Of a stretch of 14,534 bases of DNA, positions 7,224-14,534 are shown piece after piece. The notes beneath the pieces were generated by a model. The model was not told the origin of the DNA and searched no databases. It saw only the letters and a list, made by a program, of their open reading frames with translations. Source of the stretch: Pseudaestuariivita sp. (GTDB lineage: Bacteria; Pseudomonadota; Alphaproteobacteria; Rhodobacterales; Rhodobacteraceae); NCBI GenBank assembly GCA_020629995.1, contig JAHDCH010000042.1, forward strand, positions 1 through 14,534. The letters run 5' to 3'. Position 1 is the first letter of the stretch. Each line of letters begins with the position of its first letter. The translations under genes were made by a program, and so were the position numbers.

Positions 7224-7886
7224 ATGAAGCATTCCTGGACAGACAAGCTGGAGGAGACGATCATCGCGCTCCTGCTGGGCCTGATGACGATGATCACCTT
7301 CGCAAACGTCGTCGCCCGTTATGTCTATAATTCGAATATTCTGTGGGCGCTGGAGATGACGGTGTTCCTGTTTGCCTGGCTGGTGCTGCTGGGCGCGTCC
7401 TATGGCGTCAAGCAAAGCGCGCATCTGGGCGTCGATCTGCTGGTCGAGATGGCCTCGCCGCCCGTGCGCCGGGTCATGGGCCTGATCGCGGTGGCGGTAT
7501 GCCTTGTCTTTTCGCTGATGATGCTCAAGGGCGCATGGGATTACTGGGCCAATTTCGCCAACCTGCCCGGCACTGAGGGCCGCTGGTTCCCGCTGGGGTT
7601 CGAGGACAAGTACCGCCCCAAGGGCTGGTACGAGGTTTATTCGGTACCGCATCCGTCCTGGCTGGGCTGGATGGCAGACGTGTTCAACGAAGGCGAAGAG
7701 TACGAAAAGATCCCGCGCTTTATCCCCTATGCGGTGCTGCCGCTGTCGATGGCGCTGCTGGTCTACCGGTTTGCGCAGGCCGCCTGGGCGATCTGGACGG
7801 GCAAGTCCGACCGCATCGTGGCCAGCCATGAAGTTGAAAACGAGCTCGAGGAAATCCGGGCCGACCGCGCTGAGGAGAAAGCCTGA
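7224..7886 (+). CDS. dctQ: TRAP transporter small membrane subunit DctQ
   Basis: Small integral membrane subunit of the dicarboxylate TRAP transporter, which supports DctM and docking of DctP. The product has 220 residues with four predicted membrane segments at about 13-33, 43-63, 86-106 and 167-189. The family pattern FANVVARYVYNSNILWALEMTVFLFAWLVLLGASYGVKQSAHLGVD is clear in pieces (residues 26-71). The loop between TM3 and TM4 is long (about 107-165, with WFPLGFEDKYRPKGWYEVY), larger than in many DctQ proteins of about 160-200 residues. The start is the ATG at 7224 after a GGGGGAGGGG ribosome site; an upstream in-frame start at 7170 would place the dctP-dctQ hairpin inside the gene. Its stop overlaps the dctM start by one base (TGATG). 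The charged C-terminal tail is cytoplasmic. Confidence 0.94.
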   Translation: MKHSWTDKLEETIIALLLGLMTMITFANVVARYVYNSNILWALEMTVFLFAWLVLLGASYGVKQSAHLGVDLLVEMASPPVRRVMGLIAVAVCLVFSLMMLKGAWDYWANFANLPGTEGRWFPLGFEDKYRPKGWYEVYSVPHPSWLGWMADVFNEGEEYEKIPRFIPYAVLPLSMALLVYRFAQAAWAIWTGKSDRIVASHEVENELEEIRADRAEEKA

Positions 7887-9301
7887 TGGACGTCGTTCTT
7901 CTGTTTGGCATGGTCATCGGTCTGCTGATGATCGGTGTGCCGATTGCCGTGTCGCTGGGCATGAGCTCGATCCTGTTCCTGCTGTGGTTCTCGGACACCT
8001 CGATGGCGTCCGTCGCTCAAACGCTGTTCTCGGCGTTCGAGGGGCACTTTACCCTGCTGGCGATCCCGTTCTTCATCCTTGCGTCGTCCTTCATGACGAC
8101 GGGCGGCGTGGCGCGGCGGATCATCCGCTTTTCCATCGCCTGCGTGGGGCACTTTCCCGGCGGGCTGGCGATCGCGGGCGTGTTTGCCTGCATGCTGTTT
8201 GCTGCGCTGTCGGGGTCGTCGCCGGCCACGGTGGTTGCGATTGGGTCGATCGTGATCGCAGGCATGCGGCAGGTGGGCTATACCAAGGAATTTGCCGCGG
8301 GTGTCATCTGTAACGCAGGCACGCTGGGCATCCTGATCCCGCCGTCCATCGTGATGGTCGTCTATGCCGCCGCGGTTGAAGTCTCGGTCGGCCGGATGTT
8401 CCTGGCTGGCGTGATCCCGGGCCTTTTGGCCGGCCTGATGCTGATGATCGCGATTTATATCATGGCGCGGGTCAAGAACCTGCCCAAGGGTGAATGGCAG
8501 GGCTGGGGCGAAATCTTTGCCGCGGGCCGCGAGGCAGGCTGGGGCCTGTTCCTGATCGTCATCATTCTGGGCGGCATCTATGGCGGCATCTTTACTCCGA
8601 CCGAAGCGGCGGCGGTGGCGGCGGTCTATTCGTTCTTCATCGCCTGCTTTGTCTACCGGGACATGGGTCCGCTTGCGGACAGCAGCGCGCGCAGCCTGTC
8701 GGCGGCAGCGGTGGACGTCGAAATCGGCGGCAACCGCAAAAGCCTGCTGCAAAAGCCCTGGGCCGTCATCACCGCGTTCTTTCACCCCGACACGCGCCAG
8801 ACCCTGTTCGAAGCAGGCAAGCTGACGGTGACGCTGCTGTTCGTGATCGCCAACGCGCTGATCCTGAAACACGTGCTGACCGACGAACAGGTGCCGCAAA
8901 AGATCGCCTCGGCGATGCTGGATGCGGGCTTTGGCCCGGTGGTGTTCCTGATCGTGGTCAACATCATCCTGCTGATCGGTGGTCAGTTCATGGAGCCGTC
9001 GGGCCTGCTGGTCATCGTGGCGCCGCTGGTCTTTCCCATCGCAATCGAGCTGGGGATCGACCCGATCCACCTTGGCATCATCATGGTGGTGAACATGGAG
9101 ATCGGGATGATCACGCCGCCGGTGGGGCTCAACCTGTTCGTGACCTCAGGGGTGGCTGGCATGCCGATGATGGCTGTCGTGCGCGCCGCGCTGCCCTTCC
9201 TCGCCGTGCTCTTCGTCTTCCTGATCATGGTGACGTATATCCCGTGGCTGTCGACCTTCCTGCCCAACACGTTCATGGGGCCGGAGCTGATAACAAACTG
9301 A
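7886..9301 (+). CDS. dctM: TRAP transporter large permease subunit DctM
   Basis: Main ion-coupled translocation subunit of the TRAP transporter, 471 residues, with many hydrophobic segments throughout. Family motifs: FEGHFTLLAIPFFILASSFM (51-70), ALSGSSPATVVAIGS (107-121), GTLGILIPPSIVMVVYA (145-161), GIFTPTEAAAVAAVYSF (234-250), GGQFMEPSGLLVI, and GMITPPVGLNLFV near the C-terminus. It is longer than the usual 425-440 residues because of a hydrophilic linker between the two halves at about 257-306 (PLADSSARSLSAAAVDVEIG onward). The ATG overlaps the dctQ stop, with GAGGAG 8 bases upstream inside dctQ, indicating coupled translation. A strong terminator follows, so dctPQM forms a closed operon. 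Together with DctP and DctQ it makes a full transporter. Confidence 0.96.
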   Translation: MDVVLLFGMVIGLLMIGVPIAVSLGMSSILFLLWFSDTSMASVAQTLFSAFEGHFTLLAIPFFILASSFMTTGGVARRIIRFSIACVGHFPGGLAIAGVFACMLFAALSGSSPATVVAIGSIVIAGMRQVGYTKEFAAGVICNAGTLGILIPPSIVMVVYAAAVEVSVGRMFLAGVIPGLLAGLMLMIAIYIMARVKNLPKGEWQGWGEIFAAGREAGWGLFLIVIILGGIYGGIFTPTEAAAVAAVYSFFIACFVYRDMGPLADSSARSLSAAAVDVEIGGNRKSLLQKPWAVITAFFHPDTRQTLFEAGKLTVTLLFVIANALILKHVLTDEQVPQKIASAMLDAGFGPVVFLIVVNIILLIGGQFMEPSGLLVIVAPLVFPIAIELGIDPIHLGIIMVVNMEIGMITPPVGLNLFVTSGVAGMPMMAVVRAALPFLAVLFVFLIMVTYIPWLSTFLPNTFMGPELITN

Positions 9302-9324
9302 CGGGCTTGGCCCTGTCGACATTG

Positions 9325-9364
9325 CGCGCCGCTCCGGGGATACTCGGGGCGGCGCGTTCATTTT
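9325..9364 (+). terminator. Rho-independent terminator of dctPQM
   Basis: An 11-bp stem (9325-9335 with 9346-9356, one G-T wobble) with loop GGGGATACTC is followed by TTCATTTT. It lies 23 bases after the dctM stop and before the next gene, so it ends the TRAP operon. Confidence 0.82.
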
Positions 9365-9398
9365 GCGCCTTGGCCTTTTCAGGGGGGCGCGGCATTTG

Positions 9399-12326
9399 AT
9401 GCGATGGATTTTGGCTTGGGTCTTGGCGGTGGGTCTGCTGAGCGCGCCCGCGCGGGCCGACATGGCCTTTTCCGACCTGATCGACCGGGCCGTGGCCCAG
9501 CGCCAGGCGGGCGACCTTGCAGGGTTTGCCGCCACACTGGGCGCGGCTATCAGCGCGTATGACGCGCAAGGGATGCAGAACCTGCAGCTTTTGTCGGATG
9601 CGTTCTATTTCAAGGCGGCGGCCGAACGGCGGACGGGCGACAGCATGGCGGCGCTGCAAACCCTGGACATGGCCGAAGGACGCACGCCCCCTTTGATCCA
9701 ACGCCTACCCGAGATGGCGATGCTGCGCGGCGAGATCTACATCGACCTCAACCTTTATGCGCAGGCCGCTGCCCTGTTCGACACCGCGGCAACGCATATC
9801 GCGCTGCTGGATGGAACTGGCCGTTTCCGGCCCACTGAACCGGCCGAGCTGCGCGTGCTGGCCACCTTTGCGCGGGCGCGCGCGGGATTTACTGTCGCGC
9901 CTCCGCAGCTGGACCGGATGCGGAGCGACGTGGATCAGATCGGCGCAGCATCCGGAGGCACATATCACACTGGCCAGCTCCTTTTGCTGCAGGTCGACGA
10001 GTTTGCCGGCCGGGTCCGTGAGGCGCGCGAGGGGTACCTGAACCTTGCTGCCGAGGCAGACCCTGTCACGGCGGCGTCGGCGCTCAAATCCGCCGCGCTG
10101 ATTGACATGCAGCTTGGGCGCCGCGATCTGGCGGTTCGTGCCGCGCGCGATGCGCTGGCGCTGGAGGCGCTGCAACCAGAACCGGCGCTGGTGCTCGAAG
10201 CTCTGATCGCCCTTGCCAGTGATCCAGGGGCTGCGGCGGGGCAAGTGAAAGACTGGCAGCGGCGGCTTGATGGCAGCGGCGGGGCCTTGCCCGTCAAGCT
10301 GCGCGCAGCCGTCGAGTTGATGCTGCTGGCCAGCCAGGCGATGCTGGCCGAGCCTGAGGCCGCATCAGGGTTGGATCCGTCCGAGGTTGATCTGTCGTAT
10401 CTCGGACAGGACGCCTTCCCCGAGGACGCCTATCTGCGCCGCCGCGTCTTCGACATCCGCCTGACCCTGGCCGAACTGTTCGACGCTGCCGGGCACGTGG
10501 AGGCCGCGCGGGACATCTTTCAACCCATCTGGCTGGACCCCGGCGCCGCAGACACGCAGCGCGCCCGCGCCGTCGCGGGGCTTGCGCGCACGGGGATCGC
10601 GCAGGATGGTCACATCACGGACAATTTGCGCTTTGGCGCGGGCATGGCCGAGCAGGCGGCGCGCTATGCGATGCACCAGCTGGCGTCCTTGCCGGCGCGT
10701 CAGGCTCCGGGTTTCCGCCAACAGGTCGCGCGGCTGGCAGCGACGCTGGAGCAATCGGTGGACCTTGCGTTTGATGCTCTGGCGTCGGACCCGCCCATCG
10801 GGCCTTGCGACACGCAGATCAGCTGCGACCAGACAGGCCCGTTCTTTTTCCCATGGGAGCCCGAGCCGGGCTATGTGGGTCTGAGCCAGGGCGGCACCTA
10901 TCCGGATCTGCTGGAGCGGACCTTTGCGCAGATGCAGACCGCGCGCCATTCCGAAGCCGGGCAGGCCATCGCCGCGATGACCGCGCGTCTGGCGGCCGGC
11001 GATGATGCGCTGGGGGTCTTGTTGCGGGCCCGCGACGGTCTGATCGCGGCGCGCGCGCTTGCCGCGCGGGGCGGGGCGGCGACCCGCGCCGAAGTCCTGC
11101 GTCTGGATGCCGAAATCACCCGGGCCGAGACCCGGCTGGCGCAGGACTTTCCCGCCTATGCCCGTCAGGCCGCGCCGCCGGGCCTCAGCCTTGCGGATGC
11201 GCGCGGACTTCTGGCGGCGGGCGAGGCGCTGGTTGTGTCGCTGGCGACTGGCCGGGGCCTGCATACGCTGGCGCTTGATGCGCGCGGGGTCACGTGGCAC
11301 CGGGCCGCGCTACCCCGCGCGGACCTGCGGGCCAAGGTCGCGGCCCTGCGCGCAGGCCTCGATCCTACTGCCGCCACCCGCGCTGCAGCGGCCCTTGATG
11401 ACACCGATGGTGCCGCCGAGGCGGATGCCCCGTTTGACCGCGATCTGGCGCATGATTTGTACGAGGCGGCATTGGGGCCGGTTCTGCGGCATCTGGCACC
11501 CGGCGCCACGCTGCTGGTGGTGCCGGATGATGCGTTGCAGACGCTGCCGTTCGGGGTGCTGATCCGCGCGCCGACCCCGCCGGATGCGCCTTGGGCCGCG
11601 GTGCCCTGGGCGATCCGTGACAATGCCTTTGCCACGCTGCCAACGCCCGGCAGCCTGCGTGCTTTGCGCCGCGATGCGCAGCCCAGTCGCGGCACACTGC
11701 CATTCCTGGGGGTTGGCGATCCCGTGTTCGACGCCGCACGGCAGCGTGTCGCGCTTGCGCCATTGCCGGAAACCGCGGGCGAGCTGCGACTTCTGCGCGA
11801 TAAATTCGGAGGCGGCACGTTGCGGCTGGGCACAGATGCAACGCGTGCCGCGCTGCACCCCGAAGAGCTGGCCGAGGCCCGGGTCATCGCCTTTGCCACC
11901 CATGGTCTGCTGGGCGGCGAAGCACCGGGTCTGACAGAACCCGCGCTGGCGCTCACGCCGGATGGACCGGAAGATCGCGGCTTGCTGACGGCCAGCGCCA
12001 TTTCGGAGATGCAGCTGGATGCCGATTGGGTGATCCTGTCGGCCTGCAACACCGGCGCGGGGCCAGATGCGGCCAGTGCCGAAGGGTTGTCAGGACTTGC
12101 ACGCGCGTTTTTCTATGCTGGCGCGCGGCGCGTTCTGGTGTCGCACTGGCCGGTGCAATCCGATGCGACCGTCGCGCTGACCACCGGTCTGGGCACGGCT
12201 TTGGCCGATGACACCGGACCCGAGGCCTTGCGCCGCGCGATGCTGGCGATGATCGATGACCCGCTGGCGCCACCAGACTGGGGGGACCCGGCCGTTTGGG
12301 GGCCATTTGTCGTGGCCGGAGGATAG
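9399..12326 (+). CDS. Exported TPR-like / CHAT-domain protein
   Basis: Large protein (975 residues) with a putative caspase-like CHAT protease domain. The N-terminus MRWILAWVLAVGLLSAPARA is a clear signal peptide with cleavage before Asp21, so it is probably periplasmic. Residues about 25-450 are helix-rich and TPR-like (for example AFYFKAAAERRTGDSMAALQ). The CHAT domain spans about 680-975: LYEAALGPVLRHL, LLVVPDDALQTLPFGVLI, catalytic His835 in VIAFATHGLLGG, catalytic Cys883 in VILSACNTGAG, then GLARAFFYAGARRVLVSHWPV. Both dyad residues are present. The only other cysteines I see, Cys470 and Cys476 (PCDTQISC), could form a disulfide, which fits export. The ATG at 9399 follows AGGGGGG by 11 bases; a TTG at 9396 is an alternative. 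It follows the dctM terminator, so it is a separate unit. The substrate is unknown. Confidence 0.88.
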   Translation: MRWILAWVLAVGLLSAPARADMAFSDLIDRAVAQRQAGDLAGFAATLGAAISAYDAQGMQNLQLLSDAFYFKAAAERRTGDSMAALQTLDMAEGRTPPLIQRLPEMAMLRGEIYIDLNLYAQAAALFDTAATHIALLDGTGRFRPTEPAELRVLATFARARAGFTVAPPQLDRMRSDVDQIGAASGGTYHTGQLLLLQVDEFAGRVREAREGYLNLAAEADPVTAASALKSAALIDMQLGRRDLAVRAARDALALEALQPEPALVLEALIALASDPGAAAGQVKDWQRRLDGSGGALPVKLRAAVELMLLASQAMLAEPEAASGLDPSEVDLSYLGQDAFPEDAYLRRRVFDIRLTLAELFDAAGHVEAARDIFQPIWLDPGAADTQRARAVAGLARTGIAQDGHITDNLRFGAGMAEQAARYAMHQLASLPARQAPGFRQQVARLAATLEQSVDLAFDALASDPPIGPCDTQISCDQTGPFFFPWEPEPGYVGLSQGGTYPDLLERTFAQMQTARHSEAGQAIAAMTARLAAGDDALGVLLRARDGLIAARALAARGGAATRAEVLRLDAEITRAETRLAQDFPAYARQAAPPGLSLADARGLLAAGEALVVSLATGRGLHTLALDARGVTWHRAALPRADLRAKVAALRAGLDPTAATRAAAALDDTDGAAEADAPFDRDLAHDLYEAALGPVLRHLAPGATLLVVPDDALQTLPFGVLIRAPTPPDAPWAAVPWAIRDNAFATLPTPGSLRALRRDAQPSRGTLPFLGVGDPVFDAARQRVALAPLPETAGELRLLRDKFGGGTLRLGTDATRAALHPEELAEARVIAFATHGLLGGEAPGLTEPALALTPDGPEDRGLLTASAISEMQLDADWVILSACNTGAGPDAASAEGLSGLARAFFYAGARRVLVSHWPVQSDATVALTTGLGTALADDTGPEALRRAMLAMIDDPLAPPDWGDPAVWGPFVVAGG

Positions 12327-12434
12327 CCGCCCGCAAGCCCGGTCTGGTCCTATTCCTTGGGCCAATCTGGGGATGTGCAACTGCGGCATTCGCCTTAAAG
12401 TGCGCCAAAACAAACCCACACACCGGGAGCAGAC

Positions 12435-14327
12435 GTGGAACAGCTGACACTGACCTTCGAAATGATGGCCGTTCTGGGCCTGTTGGGGCTGACTGTCCTG
12501 CTGTTTGTTTCGGAAATCGTGCGGATCGACGTGGCCGCCCTGTCGGTCATGGTGCTGCTGGGCGCGCTCAGCTACGTGCCGGGGCTGGGCAACCTTGCGG
12601 ATGTCACGCAGCTGTTTGACGGCTTTGCCTCGAACGCGGTGGTGTCGATTATCGCGGTGATGATCATTGGCGCGGGGCTCGACAAGACAGGGCTGATGTC
12701 GAAGGTCGCGTCGCTGATCATGAAAAAGGGCGGCACAACCGAAGGGCGGATCATCCCCATCGTTTCGGGTGTGGTGGGCGTCATTTCATCCTTCATGCAG
12801 AACGTGGGTGCGGCGGCGCTGTTTCTGCCCGTGGTCAGCCGGATTTCGTCGCGCACAGGGATTCCGCTGTCGCGGCTGCTGATGCCCATGGGCTTTTGCG
12901 CGATCCTGGGCGGAACGATCACGATGGTCGGGTCCTCGCCGCTGATCTTGCTGAACGACCTTCTGCTCAGCGCGAACACGATGCTGCCGGACGGCCAGAA
13001 GATGGAGCCTTTTGGCCTGTTTGACGTGACTCCCGTGGGGATCATGCTGGTGCTGACCGGGATCCTCTATTTTGTCCTGTTTGGCCGCTGGGTGCTGCCG
13101 GCCAAGCGTGACCGGGGCAGTGACGCGTCCTCGGCGCAGACGATGCAGGCCTATATCCAGCGCACCTACGGGCTGAAGGCCGACATCTTCGAAGTGCGCG
13201 TCCCCGAAGGATCGATCCTGATCGGGCAGAGCCTGACCGACATCATGGTTGCGCACCATCTGTACATTCTTGGCACCTCCTACCGCGGCAAGAAGGTGAT
13301 CGCGCCCATGGCCGACACCACGATCGAGGCGCCCGCGCGGCTTGCGGTGCTGGGCCTGCGGCGGGTCGTGCAGGACGAGTTTGCCGAGCCATACGGGCTT
13401 GAGATCATGCCGGCGCTGGATGTCTTTTCCGAAGACTTTGCGCCGACGCAATCAGGTGTGGCCGAGGTGGTCGTGCCGCCCGGGTCCACCATGATCGGCA
13501 AATCGTCCAAGGATTTGGCCATGCGGCAGACCTATGGTCTGTCGCTTCTGGGCATTCACCGGGGTGAGGAAACCCTGAGCCATGTCGAGACCGAGGATCA
13601 TGAGGCGACCCATATCGGGATCGTGCCGTTCCAGGCGGGCGATACCCTGGTGGTGCACACCCAATGGGAAAAGCTGACACGTCTGAAACGGGCCAGCCGC
13701 GATTTTGTCGTCGTGACCTCGGATTTCCCGCAAGAGGAGCTGCGCCCCCACAAGGTGGGTTGGGCGCTGGCGTTCTTTGCCGTGGCGCTGGCGCTGATCC
13801 TGTTCACCGATGTGCGCCTGTCGTTGTGCCTTCTGGTGGGTGCTGTGGGCATGATCCTGAGTCAGGTTCTGTCGATTGACGAGGCCTATGAGGCTGTGGG
13901 GTGGAACACCGTGTTCCTGCTGGCGTCGCTGATCCCCCTGGGGCAGGCGGTGCAGGCGACGGGCACCGCGGAATGGATTGCGCAAGGGGTGCTGACTTTG
14001 CTGGATGGCTGGCCGCTTTGGGCGCTGCAGACCGGGCTGGCTGTTCTGGCGACAGGGTTCACGCTGGTGATGTCGAATGTCGGGGCGACCGTGCTGCTGG
14101 TGCCGCTGGCGGTGTCCATTGCGATCGCCGCTGGCGGCGATCCGGCGATCTTTGCCCTGACAGTCGCGATCTCAACCTCCAATTCGTTCCTGATCCCCAC
14201 GCACCAGGTCAACGCGCTGATCATGGGGCCGGCGGGCTATCGGGTTGTCGATTTCGTGCGCTCGGGCGGGATCATGACGATCCTGTTCCTGATCGTGTCG
14301 ATGACCGGGATGGCGCTGTTCTTCTGA
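12435..14327 (+). CDS. SLC13-type anion permease with two RCK_C domains
   Basis: Inner-membrane transporter of the SLC13/DASS-ArsB superfamily, 630 residues. The two membrane halves (about 8-220 and 440-630) are pseudo-symmetric: MQNVGAAALFLPV (121-133) mirrors MSNVGATVLLVPL (546-558), and the substrate-loop motifs GGTITMVGSSPLILL (159-173) and TSNSFLIPTHQVNALIMGPAG (581-601) each follow. Between them lie two cytosolic TrkA_C/RCK_C-type domains, about 247-312 (FEVRVPEGSILIGQSLTDI) and 340-420 (AEVVVPPGSTMIGKSSKDL), which probably bind a regulatory ligand. Start is GTG at 12435 with GGGAG six bases upstream. The 108-base gap after the CHAT gene shows no clear terminator or promoter. The substrate could be sulfate, a dicarboxylate or another anion; sequence alone does not decide, and a partnership with the TRAP system is not shown. 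Confidence 0.88.
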   Translation: MEQLTLTFEMMAVLGLLGLTVLLFVSEIVRIDVAALSVMVLLGALSYVPGLGNLADVTQLFDGFASNAVVSIIAVMIIGAGLDKTGLMSKVASLIMKKGGTTEGRIIPIVSGVVGVISSFMQNVGAAALFLPVVSRISSRTGIPLSRLLMPMGFCAILGGTITMVGSSPLILLNDLLLSANTMLPDGQKMEPFGLFDVTPVGIMLVLTGILYFVLFGRWVLPAKRDRGSDASSAQTMQAYIQRTYGLKADIFEVRVPEGSILIGQSLTDIMVAHHLYILGTSYRGKKVIAPMADTTIEAPARLAVLGLRRVVQDEFAEPYGLEIMPALDVFSEDFAPTQSGVAEVVVPPGSTMIGKSSKDLAMRQTYGLSLLGIHRGEETLSHVETEDHEATHIGIVPFQAGDTLVVHTQWEKLTRLKRASRDFVVVTSDFPQEELRPHKVGWALAFFAVALALILFTDVRLSLCLLVGAVGMILSQVLSIDEAYEAVGWNTVFLLASLIPLGQAVQATGTAEWIAQGVLTLLDGWPLWALQTGLAVLATGFTLVMSNVGATVLLVPLAVSIAIAAGGDPAIFALTVAISTSNSFLIPTHQVNALIMGPAGYRVVDFVRSGGIMTILFLIVSMTGMALFF

Positions 14328-14335
14328 GCTGTGAA

Positions 14336-14360
14336 GATGGGTGCCGAGCACCCATCCTAC
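14336..14360. repeat. Third copy of the 25-bp REP-like repeat
   Basis: Identical to the arm at 1634-1658 except for one base (C for A at position 9). The change makes a perfect 9-bp hairpin, GATGGGTGC with GCACCCATC around a CGA triloop, followed by CTAC. It is a single unit, not an inverted pair, and fills the 36-base gap between the convergent SLC13 permease and tpiA genes without entering either. Confidence 0.85.
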
Positions 14361-14363
14361 ACG

Positions 14364-14534
<171 letters not shown>

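Noticed and set aside
6045..7829. Long minus-strand open frame opposite dctP and dctQ
   Set aside because: It is a mirror of two well-supported genes, with no recognisable domain and biased antisense composition.
7763..9070. Long minus-strand open frame opposite dctM
   Set aside because: It is a very Asp/His/Arg/Gln-rich antisense shadow of a membrane protein gene with no ribosome site or domain.
9399..12326. CHAT protein as part of a CRISPR-linked or other defence system
   Set aside because: No CRISPR array, Cas gene or toxin/effector partner is nearby, and the protein carries an export signal, which does not fit a cytoplasmic defence role.

Overview
The window is high-GC, tightly packed DNA that reads as a chromosomal segment of an alphaproteobacterium, most likely a Rhodobacteraceae (roseobacter-type) bacterium. 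This rests on gene content (pepA-holC pairing, a dctB-dctD pair next to a dctPQM TRAP operon, an SLC13/RCK permease beside tpiA), codon use and GC, not on a database match. No rRNA, tRNA, CRISPR array, transposase or phage gene was seen. No stretch over 300 bases lacks a gene; the longest gap is the 242-base dctD-dctP region, which is rich in dyad symmetry.

Layout. 1-1642 (+): the C-terminal part of leucyl aminopeptidase (pepA) overlaps the DNA polymerase III chi subunit gene (holC). 1634-1697: a perfect 25-bp inverted repeat closes the convergent holC / cytochrome P450 junction and supplies the last two codons and stop codon of both genes. 1689-2873 (-): a soluble bacterial class cytochrome P450. 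2933-5919 (+): a DctB-like sensor kinase and a DctD-like response regulator, overlapping by 4 bp and divergent from the P450 with a 59-bp gap. 5920-6161: control region with two palindromes of the same sequence type 33 bp apart, a further near-palindrome, and only imperfect sigma-54-like elements. 6162-9301 (+): dctP, dctQ and dctM, a complete C4-dicarboxylate-type TRAP transporter, with a hairpin between dctP and dctQ and a good terminator after dctM. 9399-12326 (+): a large exported protein with TPR-like helices and a C-terminal CHAT (caspase-like) protease domain. 12435-14327 (+): an SLC13-type anion permease with two RCK_C/TrkA_C domains inserted between its transport halves. 14336-14360: a third copy of the 25-mer repeat, again at a convergent junction. 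14364-14534 (-): the C-terminal end of triosephosphate isomerase.

How the genes fit together. DctB (periplasmic sensing, His kinase), DctD (response regulator) and DctPQM (uptake) form a dicarboxylate sensing and uptake unit. The notable twist is that DctD keeps its receiver and Fis-type HTH but its AAA+ domain is badly eroded: no Walker A lysine, Walker B DE changed to DQ, altered sensor I and no GAFTGA loop. The downstream control region keeps tandem DctD-type palindromes, but I find no canonical sigma-54 promoter (GG-N10-GC). I infer that this system activates, or represses, dctPQM without sigma-54. The remaining genes (P450, CHAT protein, SLC13 permease) have no evident functional tie to it. 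I found no clearly new multi-gene system; the eroded DctD circuit, the stop-codon-donating repeat and the exported CHAT protein are the points most worth following.
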